48,652 nt of DNA from an uncultured bacterium (GCA_937949615.1 CALEDQ010000026.1:1-48652), one strand, 5' to 3'; shown: positions 25,901 through 33,119, counted from the stretch's first letter. Program-made: numbers and translations. The notes: generated by a model from the letters alone, not told the origin.

Positions 25901-26856
25901 TCGAGAAAAGTTCGTATTTTTGAAGCGTTGAGAGCCGGAATCTGACCGACCGGGCAAGCGTCCTGAAATTCGCAGTAGCCGCAGGCAGACGATCTTACCG
26001 GCTCGAACCTGCCCTGATAAATGGCCTCACCGATATCGAGGTAGCGTTTGCGGGCGACGGCCATTTCGTTGTTGTTGCGCAGCACGCTCAGACTGCTGCC
26101 GTCTTTGAGATAAACATAGGTTATTCTTTTAACCTTGCCTGGCCATATCGAATCTGTCGCAAGAAACAGCATCTGTGTAGCCAGTGCTTTTTCGAGTTCT
26201 TCGACACCGCCGTAGGGCTGTTTGCCTGATTTATAGTCGATAAGTTCAATCGAGCCATCAGGGTTACGGTCGACGCGGTCGATTTTGCCGGTATATTCGC
26301 CACCGGCGATATCGACTTTGAAAAAATAATCGACTTCAATATGGCGCGACGGGCCTTTGCAGTATTTATCAAAATACGCCCGCAGGCCGTTTTCAGCCTG
26401 CAGTCTGAATTCGGCTTCCTGGGCGGGAGATTCATAGCCGCGCGGGTCCCAGTTCTCGCTGAGCAGGGCCAGTAGTCTGTCGAGTTTGAATGGTTCATCG
26501 GCTTTTTTGCTGCGGTAAAAAGCCGCCATGGTTTTATGCAGGGTCTGGTCGAATGCCAGGTGCGGGCTTGCGCCTGCCGGGCGCTGCAGACGCCTGATAT
26601 GTGTAAAATAGAATTTCTTCGGGCAGGTCTGATAGAGGTCGAGTTTGCTGCCACTCAATGAGGCCTTGATCTTGGCTGGCCCGTTATCAGGAGTTTTTGC
26701 GGCCGGGGTGGCAGGCTTACCAGACGCCCCCTGACCGGTTGGCGCCTGAACCGGTGGCTTGCCCGGCGCGGCCGGCTTTTCTTTCTGCTCAAGATTTTTC
26801 TTGTGATCCTGGGTTTTGCGAAACAGCCTCGAAAAAAGGTCGGGCTTGTCAGCCAT
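22963..26856 (-). CDS. giant protein with five tandem Cas4/RecB-like PD-(D/E)XK modules, each with four cysteines
   Basis: A 1297-residue protein. After a Pro/Ala/Lys-rich linker (about 20-60) come five modules of about 240 residues. Each starts with S-K-x(5-6)-C-[PA]-x-x-[YF], has a motif-I histidine, an IDR[IV]D-type aspartate, then a DYK motif, and ends with C-x2-C-x5-C. Cysteine sets: 78/292/295/301; 320/533/536/542; 560/770/773/779; 798/1009/1012/1018; 1053/1270/1273/1279. Motif histidines: 107, 351, 827, 1080; DYK aspartates 207, 449, 925, 1185. Module 3 has Gln589 for His and Ile686 for Asp, so it is probably nuclease-dead but keeps its cysteines. This matches the RecB/Cas4/AddB iron-sulfur nuclease pattern. 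Only module 5 has a clear QxxxY-like motif (QLSIYYWA, Gln1203). No helicase domain is present. Likely a DNA-processing nuclease or multivalent DNA-end binder; no partner is adjacent. Confidence 0.88.
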   Translation of the reverse strand: MADKPDLFSRLFRKTQDHKKNLEQKEKPAAPGKPPVQAPTGQGASGKPATPAAKTPDNGPAKIKASLSGSKLDLYQTCPKKFYFTHIRRLQRPAGASPHLAFDQTLHKTMAAFYRSKKADEPFKLDRLLALLSENWDPRGYESPAQEAEFRLQAENGLRAYFDKYCKGPSRHIEVDYFFKVDIAGGEYTGKIDRVDRNPDGSIELIDYKSGKQPYGGVEELEKALATQMLFLATDSIWPGKVKRITYVYLKDGSSLSVLRNNNEMAVARKRYLDIGEAIYQGRFEPVRSSACGYCEFQDACPVGQIPALNASKIRTFLDCPHKYAAIYVKHLKTGQNDEPSIDLALDRPLHDALAHFHRDYRPSTEQGPESALFTAFYKMIPADLPEEMQTEIKNSGREYLANYLNRLFPKSRTKLVNEFIEFNTDSFCFQTTIDRIDSDPEGNLILIDYKTGKRLMTQADLLTDPVISAICAAADNRWPGKVKSFACVFLRHGEEVRINIGDAMLRKGRQLLQSIGEQIRRKNFEPLGGPSCATCVASSICGEKRLIVSMSKIQTLRECPRRYQFRYITKAPVPDKEKPALVLYQLLQSMLQEYISGGRFIEAGALLEKAAQKVGKDAELSPEGRDEVLGKAYTAFNNLNELIRNAFPKVHSIGEQARIGYEELVLTTRFDRIDLLPNGNFHVIIYKTAKRAMTPHEARLDLSGVYNWFIADRLYPGRVEKLSYVYLLTGDVIPFTPSSQDVEKLKLSFTEFIRENLEATFEGQRNPLCSYCDYLEICDDAKSMLLSPSKISCFHSCALKYRMKYIDRVPKEARPTPNLSFDRSIHFALRDFHENYERGRVKANPFRGILNKYWISDGYADQEEEERFKVRANVMLEEYFKGLDGSENPVMFETGAKWSWNGVDTVVQIDRIDQLPDGKLEIIDYKTGKKVPDERVINEDASLMNMFLAANQKWPGRIAKVSYHYMSNNKRYSLVPTEADIQAHKLKMADLVTSINKNEFEPKKGSLCAWCEFYGPCPEWKVKPHEMAGETQEQFRQRIRLSYSKMSLYLNCPRSYRKLYIDKVPPKPQPFFSFGTTIHETFERVYDPVNPIPKPSLERVLEIFEEVRMTHREGFDSDATEEQYRQDGIRQIKMYYNHFIKDCEFKPAYSIEDYFEIPCGKYAVMTGFIDRIDKLEDGTYEILDYKTEPTMRTQDAIDHDKQLSIYYWACEDTLGLKISKLSLLMLDHDVKLETRRTRDDIPKVVETIDKTAYEMIHEKEFAPRKNKYCKSCDHLHDCPLRDEVLADESLISMKKF

Positions 26857-26951
26857 GCTCAGACTCCTTCAGATTGCATTTTTCTATTATAGACCAAATT
26901 CTTCCGATAGCAAACAGCAACAAAACCTGCCGGTGCGAAAAAGAAATATTA

Positions 26952-26980
26952 TTGGCAATCTGCAGAAAATGAGTTAATGT
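26952..26980 (+). promoter_or_regulatory. candidate promoter for the small membrane protein/STAS pair
   Basis: TTGGCA (26952-26957) and TAATGT (26975-26980) are 17 bases apart, about 29 bases before ATG 27009. The -35 is good and the -10 weak. Confidence 0.35.
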
Positions 26981-27008
26981 TAAGGCAGAACGATCAGGAG
27001 GTTTGCCA

Positions 27009-27242
27009 ATGGGCGCATTGCTGGTGCTTGCGGGCACCCTTATGCTGATGATGAGCTCGATCTGGATCGTCGGTGAAGCCTTGAAAAAAGATGTGGTTCT
27101 CGGAGCGGTTGCCCTGGTGGCTTTTCCGTTTTACAGCGTCTATTACACTTTTTTGGTCGATTATCGCACTTACCATGTGCCTTTTTTTACTGGCCTTGGC
27201 GGTGCCGTTCTTTTGCTGATCGGCTATTTTACAGGAATATAA
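27009..27242 (+). CDS. small two-to-three-helix membrane protein, unknown
   Basis: A 77-residue, very hydrophobic protein: segments GALLVLAGTLMLMMSSIWIVG, VVLGAVALVAFPFYSVYYTF and TGLGGAVLLLIGYFTGI. A consensus ribosome binding site, AGGAGG at 26996-27001, is 7 bases from ATG 27009, which decides this start over the upstream TTG at 27003. A charged loop (EALKKD) and a short DYRTYH stretch separate the helices. No family is recognised. It stops 2 bases before the STAS gene start, so the two are surely co-transcribed and may act together, for example as a membrane anchor or a target of the STAS protein; this is inference. Confidence 0.75.
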   Translation: MGALLVLAGTLMLMMSSIWIVGEALKKDVVLGAVALVAFPFYSVYYTFLVDYRTYHVPFFTGLGGAVLLLIGYFTGI

Positions 27243-27244
27243 CC

Positions 27245-27589
27245 ATGCAAAGAAACCTTCTTGAAATTATCGTATCTGACGATCGGCCTGGCGAAATAAT
27301 CGTCAAGCTCAAAGGCGAAGTGGACCAGCTGACCGTAAAAAACCTCAAAAAAATCCTCGAAGAGCACAAGGCTGAAGATGCCTGCGAGCTGATTTTTGAC
27401 CTCGACGAAGTTGAATTCATGGCCAGCGCCGGTCTGGCAATTTTTGCCTATTATAAAGAACTCTTCAACAAAAAGAAGACTGACCAGCGACTGCGGGTCA
27501 TCAACTGCAGCCCCGGCGTCTATAGAATTTTTCACCTTACCATGCTCGACGAAATGCTCGAAGTGCAGCAGAAACCCGAAGAATTCTAA
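27245..27589 (+). CDS. STAS domain protein (anti-sigma factor antagonist-like)
   Basis: A 114-residue single STAS domain: start LLEIIVSDDRPGEIIVKLKGEVD, core ELIFDLDEVEFMASAGLAIF, and LRVINCSPGVYRIFHLTMLDEML. STAS proteins of the SpoIIAA/RsbV type bind anti-sigma kinases and are switched off by phosphorylation of a serine in a DSSG-like motif. Here the motif reads ASAG: if aligned to DSSG, the usual phospho-serine position is Ala, with a Ser one residue before. Regulation may therefore differ, or the preceding Ser may be used. AGGA lies about 10 bases before ATG 27245. No kinase or phosphatase gene is nearby. It follows a small membrane-protein gene directly. Confidence 0.88.
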   Translation: MQRNLLEIIVSDDRPGEIIVKLKGEVDQLTVKNLKKILEEHKAEDACELIFDLDEVEFMASAGLAIFAYYKELFNKKKTDQRLRVINCSPGVYRIFHLTMLDEMLEVQQKPEEF

Positions 27590-27690
27590 TCCCGCATCAA
27601 TACTTGTAAAGGCCCTGACGGTTCCCTGCGCTTTCATTGCAGATTTTTATGTAACTGCACGAGCTGAGGCAGATTTTACATGCTGCATCA

Positions 27691-27720
27691 GTGTTTATCC
27701 GTGTTAATCTGTGGCTGAAA
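27691..27720. repeat. 10-bp tandem near-repeat (GTGTTNATCN type)
   Basis: Three successive 10-base units begin GTG: GTGTTTATCC, GTGTTAATCT and GTGGCTGAAA. The first two differ at two positions and the third is diverged. I recall similar short ATCTGTGT-type repeats from intergenic regions of unrelated bacteria. It sits between the STAS stop and a terminator, outside any gene. Confidence 0.4.
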
Positions 27721-27723
27721 TAA

Positions 27724-27761
27724 AACCGGCCGCTGGCGATAAGCCAGCGGCCGGTTCTTTT
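27724..27761 (-). terminator. strong bidirectional terminator between STAS and oligopeptidase genes
   Basis: A perfect 14-bp GC-rich stem (27724-27737 with 27743-27756) has the loop GATAA. On the plus strand CTTTT follows; on the minus strand TTTATTT follows (plus 27717-27723), 15 bases after the oligopeptidase stop. It serves the minus gene and probably the STAS unit too. Confidence 0.9.
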
Positions 27762-27770
27762 ATAACCGAC

Positions 27771-29888
27771 TCAGAATTTTACGCCGAAAACCTTGAAAAT
27801 GAAGGCATATTCGAACGCTATTTCCTTGATGAAGTCATAGCGACCCGATGCACCGGCATGGCCGGCATCGAGGTTGGTTTTGAGCAGCAGCAGATTCTTG
27901 TCTTTCTTTGTATCGCGCAGCTTGGCGACAAACTTGGCCGGTTCCCAGAACGAGACGCGCGGATCGTTTAACCCGCCGGTTATCAGCATGTCAGGGTAAT
28001 TCTGGGCGCTGACGTTGTCATAGGGCGAGTAAGAGAGCATGTATTCGAAGTATTCTTTTTCCTCGGGGTTGCCCCATTCTTCATATTCTTCGCGAACCAG
28101 CGGCAGACTCGGGTCGAGCATCGTGTTCATCACATCGACGAAAGGCACATCGGCAATCACGGCTTTGAACAGGTCTGGCCGCATGTTTACCACTGCACCC
28201 ATCAGCAGACCACCGGCACTGCCGCCATTGATGACCAGTTTCTGTTTTGTGGTGTAGCCGGCATTTATCAGGTGTTCGGCGCAGGCAATAAAGTCTGTGA
28301 AAGTGTTTTTCTTCTTCAGCAGCTTGCCATCATTATACCAGGGGCGGCCCATTTCCTGCCCGCCGCGGATGTGCGCGATGGCATAAGTAAACCCTCGGTC
28401 GAGAAGCGACAGGCGTATTGAAGAAAAATACGGGTCGAAAGACGAGCCGTAAGAACCGTAGGCAGTCAGGTAAAGATTGGCCGGTTCCTTGCCGTGCATG
28501 TCGCGGCGATAAACCAGCGAAATCGGCACCATTACACCGTCGGCTGCCTTGGCGAAAATGCGCTCTGCATGATAATTTTCTTTCTTGAAGGTTCCGAGAA
28601 TTTCGGTTTCCTTTTTCAGCTCGGCTTTTCCGGTGTTCATATCGAAATCGAACACCGATTCAGGCGTGGTCAGCGAGTAATAGCGATAACGCACCAGGTT
28701 CGTTTCGAATTCAGGGTTGGCATCGAGGCTGACGCTGTAAACCGCTTCTTCGAACGGGATAAACTTGAATTCGCCGGTTTTGCAGTCGTAGTAGCGAACT
28801 TTCTGCAGGCCATCTTCACGCTCTGATATAACCAGGTGTCCCGAGAATTCATCGAGGTCATCGATCAGAACATTGTCGCGTGCCGGAACAAATTCTTCCC
28901 AGCTGGCAGAAGCGATATTGTCGAACTTCGTGCGCATGATCTTGAAATTGACAGCATTTTCGTTGGTGAGAATATAAAAATAATCACCGTGGCAGATCAG
29001 GCCATATTCAATGCCCTTCTCGCGCGGTCTGAAAATCTTGAATTCGCCCTCCGGGGTGCGGGCATCGAGAAATCTCACTTCAGAAGTTGTTGAGCTGCTT
29101 GATGAAATCAGAAGAAACCTGCGGTCACGGCTTTTGCCGATGCCGGTCCAGAACTGACCATCTTTTTCTTCATAAACATCTTTGTCTTCTTTAACCGGCG
29201 TGCCGAGAACGTGTCGTTTAATCAGGCAGGCTCTGCCAGTGTCGTCCATCAGGGTGTAGAACACGGTTTTGTTGTCAGCTGCCCACTGAACGCCGTAAGT
29301 GGTTGAAGCTATGCGGTCGGTATAGGTTTCGCCGGTCGCCAGATTGACAAAACCCAGCTCGAATTTTTCAGCACCGGAAGTGTCGGTGGAATAGGCGAGA
29401 ATATTGTGGTCAGGGCTTACCTTCAGGGTGCCGACCGCAAAATATGGCTTGTTTTCAGCATATTTGTTTTCGTCAAAGATGATTTCTTCGGGGGCCCCTT
29501 CTTCAACACCCCGTCGACAATGAATTTTATACTGCTTGCCCTCTTCGGTGCGGCTGTAATACATGTAGGTGTCGATGCGCTGCGGCACCGAAAGGTCGGT
29601 TTCTTTGATGCGGCTTTTCATTTCTTCGAAAAGCTGGTTCTGCAGCTCTTCGGTATCTTTCATCATTTCTTCGGTATAGAGATTTTCGGCCTTCAGATAC
29701 TTCATTACTTCCTGGCTTTCGCGATTGCGCAGCCAGGCATAGGGGTCGACGAGCTTGTGCCCGTGTTTTTCGGTAATTTTCGGTTCTTTTTTGGCGACCG
29801 GCGGGGTGGGGGAAGTGTCGGTTCCGGCACTGACAACGGTCATTGCAGACATCGCAGTCAGAATCGCAAGCAGTAGATAAAACTTCAT
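27771..29888 (-). CDS. exported prolyl oligopeptidase family protein (oligopeptidase B-like, S9A)
   Basis: A 705-residue protein from ATG 29888, preceded by GAGG 6 bases away. The start MKFYLLLAILTAMSAMTVVSAG is a Sec signal peptide, so the enzyme should be periplasmic or secreted. After it come KHGHKLVDPYAWLRN, a hallmark of S9A enzymes, a seven-bladed propeller region, and the alpha/beta hydrolase domain with catalytic Ser in NGGSAGGLLMG (near 555), Asp in GGLNDPRVSFWEP (near 638) and His in DAGHAGASGR (near 677). The pair EEYEEWGNP and YSPYDNV is typical of oligopeptidase B, which cuts after Arg or Lys in short peptides. A longer frame reaches 29942 but adds residues before the signal peptide and is unlikely. 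It ends in a strong terminator. Confidence 0.93.
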   Translation of the reverse strand: MKFYLLLAILTAMSAMTVVSAGTDTSPTPPVAKKEPKITEKHGHKLVDPYAWLRNRESQEVMKYLKAENLYTEEMMKDTEELQNQLFEEMKSRIKETDLSVPQRIDTYMYYSRTEEGKQYKIHCRRGVEEGAPEEIIFDENKYAENKPYFAVGTLKVSPDHNILAYSTDTSGAEKFELGFVNLATGETYTDRIASTTYGVQWAADNKTVFYTLMDDTGRACLIKRHVLGTPVKEDKDVYEEKDGQFWTGIGKSRDRRFLLISSSSSTTSEVRFLDARTPEGEFKIFRPREKGIEYGLICHGDYFYILTNENAVNFKIMRTKFDNIASASWEEFVPARDNVLIDDLDEFSGHLVISEREDGLQKVRYYDCKTGEFKFIPFEEAVYSVSLDANPEFETNLVRYRYYSLTTPESVFDFDMNTGKAELKKETEILGTFKKENYHAERIFAKAADGVMVPISLVYRRDMHGKEPANLYLTAYGSYGSSFDPYFSSIRLSLLDRGFTYAIAHIRGGQEMGRPWYNDGKLLKKKNTFTDFIACAEHLINAGYTTKQKLVINGGSAGGLLMGAVVNMRPDLFKAVIADVPFVDVMNTMLDPSLPLVREEYEEWGNPEEKEYFEYMLSYSPYDNVSAQNYPDMLITGGLNDPRVSFWEPAKFVAKLRDTKKDKNLLLLKTNLDAGHAGASGRYDFIKEIAFEYAFIFKVFGVKF

Positions 29889-30018
29889 CGTTGGCCTCAC
29901 TGATATAGATCTACAGGCAGCCGCGGCACCGACCGGCAACACCGGGTATCGGGTATAATTTCCTTCGACCCGGCAAAGTTTTGTCGGTTTTCCGTGGCTA
30001 TTGCCTGATCAGGTATTC

Positions 30019-30024
30019 TATAAT
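30019..30024 (+). promoter_or_regulatory. possible -10 element upstream of the GspC/PilP-like gene
   Basis: A perfect TATAAT lies 55 bases before ATG 30079. No good -35 is present at 16-18 bases, so strength is uncertain. Another TATAAT occurs at 29954, also without a matching -35. Confidence 0.3.
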
Positions 30025-30078
30025 AAATTGATGCTGTATGCTAAAATTGTTTATTGCTTTGCGTGAAAGGAATCGTTC

Positions 30079-30909
30079 ATGAAAAAACTTTCGCTTATTC
30101 GCGGCATTATCGTGCTTCTGGCACTGATTACGCTTCTTCCATTTCAGGCCGATGCTCTGATGATCAAGAATCCAGACGAAATAAAAGTGCAGGGGCTCGT
30201 CAGCTTCGGCGAAGATGGTGCTGCCTGGCTTAGCTGGCAGGGGCACGAGATGCTGGTAACCGCCGGTTATATGGTCGGAACCGATCTGCGCGTAGTTGCC
30301 GTGCGCCACGACAGCGTCGTGCTTTATCGCGCGGCAGCCAAGCAATACCACGTTATTGTTCCGGAAACAAGCCTGCCGAACAAGGATAGAACCGATGTCA
30401 TATGGACTCTGCCGATGCCGGTCTCTAAGATGACCCGCATGGTAGCCATGGCATACCGCAAAGACTTCGTCTGCCACAGCTCGACCGGCTCACAGAACGC
30501 TGTCAGGCAGCATGTGCGAACCATCGAAGCGATGATGGAACATGTGGTGACCCCGCATCACCGCTTTTATCTGCGCCGCGGTCTGATTTTCGTCGCTCCG
30601 GTGCATGTGCAGGGCGCTGGCTGGAAAGTCCTCATGGAACGCATTCACAAATATCGCAGCAAAACCCTGGCAGACTGGTTCCCGGCCCTGAACGGAACTG
30701 GCAGCATCATCAGTGAGGGCAAGCCGATCGACCAGGTTCTTCAGAAGCTCGCCTTCGACACCGGCGTCAGAATAATCTGGCAGAAACCGGTTCTTATGCC
30801 TCTTTATTGCTCTCTGCGTGACCGCCCATGGCACGAAATTCTTGAAGCAATCGTGATTTTCAATGGTCTCGAAATTGTGCCGACCAAAGAAGGGCTGGAG
30901 ATCAGATAA
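30079..30909 (+). CDS. exported protein with GspC/PilP-like and STN-like domains
   Basis: A 276-residue protein with a signal peptide or N-terminal anchor (LIRGIIVLLALITLLPFQADA). Residues about 35-90 (IKVQGLVSFGEDGAAWLSWQGHEMLVTAGYMVGTDLRVVAVRHD, read in short) have the pattern of the HR domain of GspC/PilP: residue G followed by a beta stretch, a gap, 'G...V.AV..D.V.L'. Residues about 215-276 (PIDQVLQKLAFDTGVRI, then LRDRPWHEILEAIVIFNGLEIV) match the short STN domain found at the start of secretins and TonB receptors. Both domain types bind or belong to secretins, so a role in linking an outer-membrane secretin to the inner-membrane assembly is plausible. AAAGGA precedes ATG 30079. The next gene starts at the base after the stop. 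Confidence 0.65.
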   Translation: MKKLSLIRGIIVLLALITLLPFQADALMIKNPDEIKVQGLVSFGEDGAAWLSWQGHEMLVTAGYMVGTDLRVVAVRHDSVVLYRAAAKQYHVIVPETSLPNKDRTDVIWTLPMPVSKMTRMVAMAYRKDFVCHSSTGSQNAVRQHVRTIEAMMEHVVTPHHRFYLRRGLIFVAPVHVQGAGWKVLMERIHKYRSKTLADWFPALNGTGSIISEGKPIDQVLQKLAFDTGVRIIWQKPVLMPLYCSLRDRPWHEILEAIVIFNGLEIVPTKEGLEIR

Positions 30910-31806
30910 ATGTTGCGAATTATCAGAAAAATCCGGCGGCCGGTTCTGGCTTTTGCCCTGCTGTTTGCCTGGGCCGGCAGTCTGCCTGCCCAGGTAAAGG
31001 AAATGCCGGTCTACAACGAGTGGCAGGGGCGAAACAGCACCTATAATGCCGAAAGGCCATTTTTTCTGATTCGAGACATCCACGATCTGCTGCGATTCTG
31101 GGAAAAGTCGGGTTCAGATGAGCCCGCGCCAATGATCGACTTTGCGAAATATATGCTGCTGGTCTGGTGCCCGGGCGCGTCACTGTTCGATTATGTGCCG
31201 GTGCGTATCGAGCGGCTGTTGTATAAAGAAGGCAATTACTTCGTTCTCATGGATTTTCAGCGCAAAGATACCGGCGGTTACTGGCGCCGCCCCTTCATGG
31301 CCACCATGCTGCCGCTGGTCACTGAAGGCGATTTTTTTATTATGCGCAAAGTTATTCGTGGTGCACATGAAATCGACTGGAAACCGGTCTACACAATCTG
31401 GGACATGAGCGGCGAGCGCAAAAGAGGCTTTGAGATTGCCAGTCTCGACAAAGAACCGACAAAGCCAGAATTCATTGCACATGCTCCAGAAACGGCAAAA
31501 AAGAAGCCTGAGACCATGGTCACTGCCGTGCCGCAAAAAACTGAGCCCGAAAACCCGTTCGCGGCAAACCCGGCGGCGCCGACAACTGCAGGCAGCCCGG
31601 CAGCGACACCTGCTCCAGCCGCAGCACCAGTCGCTAAACCAGCTCAGACTGGCGCAGGTGCAATTTTCCCTGAAGATGACAATCCGTTCGCAACCCCTGC
31701 GGCCGCCGCGGCAACGACCGGATCAAAGCCTGTTACGAATGCTCCCGCAACTCCAAAGGTCGATGAAGACCCATTATTCGGAACTGAATTCGACATAACC
31801 TTCTGA
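30910..31806 (+). CDS. exported protein with Ala/Pro-rich C-terminal tail, unknown
   Basis: A 298-residue protein with a signal peptide (RRPVLAFALLFAWAGSLPAQ). Residues 25-175 form a compact domain (WQGRNSTYNAERPFFLIRD, LLRFWEKSG, YWRRPFMATMLPLVTEG) that I do not recognise. From about 190 on the protein is low-complexity, rich in Ala, Pro, Thr and Lys, with two copies of a short motif, ENPFAANPAA and DNPFATPAAA, and a closing DPLFGTEFDITF. Such motif-plus-linker tails often bind partner proteins. Its ATG immediately follows the stop of the GspC/PilP-like gene, so it is probably translated with it. A role in the same envelope machinery is an inference from that coupling. Confidence 0.7.
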   Translation: MLRIIRKIRRPVLAFALLFAWAGSLPAQVKEMPVYNEWQGRNSTYNAERPFFLIRDIHDLLRFWEKSGSDEPAPMIDFAKYMLLVWCPGASLFDYVPVRIERLLYKEGNYFVLMDFQRKDTGGYWRRPFMATMLPLVTEGDFFIMRKVIRGAHEIDWKPVYTIWDMSGERKRGFEIASLDKEPTKPEFIAHAPETAKKKPETMVTAVPQKTEPENPFAANPAAPTTAGSPAATPAPAAAPVAKPAQTGAGAIFPEDDNPFATPAAAAATTGSKPVTNAPATPKVDEDPLFGTEFDITF

Positions 31807-31821
31807 AATAGAGGTAAATAG

Positions 31822-32346
31822 ATGATTCACGCTTATATCGGTGATGGAAAAGGCAAAACCACTGCGGCAATCGGTCTGATGATCAGGGCTTACGGTTCTG
31901 GTCGCAGGGTGGGGGTAATTTTTTTCGACAAGGGCAGCGAAACCTATCGGCATAACGAGCTGGTTGTACTCGATCGCCTCGGTATCGAATACCATATTAC
32001 CGGCAATGAGCGCATGAAGCCTGATGGCAGTTTTCGCTTCGGTGTTATCGATACCGATGTTGCTGAAGCCGACCGCGGCATCAATCTGGCGCTTGAAATG
32101 GTCAGATCTGGCAAATATGATCTTCTCGTTCTGGACGAAGCTCTCAGCACCATGACCTATGGCATGCTGAAAAAGCAGAGCCTTCTGGAGCTGATCGAAA
32201 GCACCCCGGAAGAACTTGAACTGGTTCTGACCGGCCGCTGCGACGATGAAGAACTGCTCGAAAAAGCAGACCTGGTGACCAGCATGGTTAAGCAGAAACA
32301 TTATTTCGACAAGGGCATAAAAGCACGACCCGGTATCGAATACTGA
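31822..32346 (+). CDS. cobO: cob(I)yrinic acid a,c-diamide adenosyltransferase (CobO/BtuR type)
   Basis: A 174-residue enzyme that adenosylates corrinoids in cobalamin synthesis or salvage using ATP. The P-loop GDGKGKTTAAIGLMIRA is at residues 7-23. LLVLDEALSTMTYGML supplies the Walker B-like Asp, and the C-terminus VLTGRCDDEELLEKADLVTSM, KQKHYFDKGIKARPGIEY is the CobO/BtuR signature. GAGG is about 8 bases before ATG 31822, 15 bases after the previous stop, so it can be read from the same transcript. No other cobalamin genes are in the window. A stand-alone CobO would suit corrinoid salvage, and cobalamin would be needed if B12-dependent radical SAM enzymes are present; that link is speculative. 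Confidence 0.93.
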   Translation: MIHAYIGDGKGKTTAAIGLMIRAYGSGRRVGVIFFDKGSETYRHNELVVLDRLGIEYHITGNERMKPDGSFRFGVIDTDVAEADRGINLALEMVRSGKYDLLVLDEALSTMTYGMLKKQSLLELIESTPEELELVLTGRCDDEELLEKADLVTSMVKQKHYFDKGIKARPGIEY

Positions 32347-32382
32347 TACCGGGCCGTAAATTGACAGGCGCCTGCAGAAAGA

Positions 32383-32408
32383 CCCGGGTATAATGCCCGG
32401 GCCTTTGG
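32383..32408 (+). terminator. hairpin terminator candidate after cobO
   Basis: CCCGGG (32383-32388) pairs with CCCGGG (32396-32401) around TATAATG, followed by CCTTTGGTTT. It lies between convergent genes and may work in both directions. The stem is only 6 bp and the T tract is interrupted. Confidence 0.45.
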
Positions 32409-32414
32409 TTTACA

Positions 32415-33119
32415 TCAGATTATAACTGCTGTTTCGATGTTCTGGCGCAGTTTTACAATCGAGCCACGTTCAAAATGCCCCTGAATGCTGGCGCAGGGGT
32501 AAACCTTGCAGTTGGGTTCCATGATCGTGCCCGGGTTGGTTACCGAATTGCAGCCGAGCTGGCAGTTGTCACCGAGAATGGCACCGAATTTTCTGATGCC
32601 GGTATCGACAATGTGCTCACCAATTCTGGTTTTTATATTGCTTCCGTCGTTTTTCAGATTTGACAGCTTGGTGCCGGCGCCAAGATTGACGTGGGTGCCG
32701 AGAATCGAATCGCCGACATAATTGAAGTGCGGGGCTTTGGCGCCCGGCATGAATACCGACCTTACCACTTCGCTGGCATGACCGACGACTGCCCCGTTGC
32801 CGATAATGACATGCCCTCTGACGAAGGCGCCGTGTCTTATTTCGACGTTTTCGCCGATAATCGCAGGGCCGCAGACCATGGCACCAGCCTCAACTATGCT
32901 GCCTTTGCCGATGTAAATGTCATTGCCTCTGATAAATGCGCCCTCTTCAACGGTTCCATGAATGCCGGGCTGCACTTTGCCGCTGACAAAACCCTTTTGG
33001 ATGCGTTTCAGCACGTCCCAGATATTTTCGATGCGGTCAAAGCCTTCGAGTTCGATATTGAAAAGCTCGGGGCAGGGGAATTCGTTCAGACGGGCAAAAA
33101 ATTCATTGATGCTGAGCAT
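32415..33119 (-). CDS. left-handed beta-helix (hexapeptide repeat) protein, GlmU C-terminal-like
   Basis: A 234-residue protein. Residues about 1-50 are helical. The rest is hexapeptide repeats (EGAFIRGNDIYIGKGSIVEAG, IIGENVEIRHGAFV). The stretch around HFNYVGDSILGTHVNLGAGT strongly resembles the acetyltransferase domain of GlmU and of archaeal-type sugar-1-phosphate nucleotidyltransferases, where an equivalent motif is near the active site. It lacks the N-terminal uridylyltransferase domain, so it would at most be an acyltransferase or the C-terminal partner of a split enzyme. CAGGAG about 7 bases before ATG 33119 is a good ribosome binding site. It is the only gene of its unit and converges with cobO. 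Confidence 0.85.
   Translation of the reverse strand: MLSINEFFARLNEFPCPELFNIELEGFDRIENIWDVLKRIQKGFVSGKVQPGIHGTVEEGAFIRGNDIYIGKGSIVEAGAMVCGPAIIGENVEIRHGAFVRGHVIIGNGAVVGHASEVVRSVFMPGAKAPHFNYVGDSILGTHVNLGAGTKLSNLKNDGSNIKTRIGEHIVDTGIRKFGAILGDNCQLGCNSVTNPGTIMEPNCKVYPCASIQGHFERGSIVKLRQNIETAVII

Noticed and set aside
29406..29876. 156-codon plus-strand frame
   Set aside because: Antisense to the oligopeptidase gene including its signal peptide; no independent support.
29889..29942. N-terminal extension of the oligopeptidase frame
   Set aside because: Would bury the signal peptide; ATG 29888 has GAGG at the right distance.
32361..32394. TTGACA followed by TATAAT on the plus strand
   Set aside because: The spacer is 22 bases, too long for sigma-70, and it points into a convergent gene; the TATAAT is the loop of a terminator-like hairpin.
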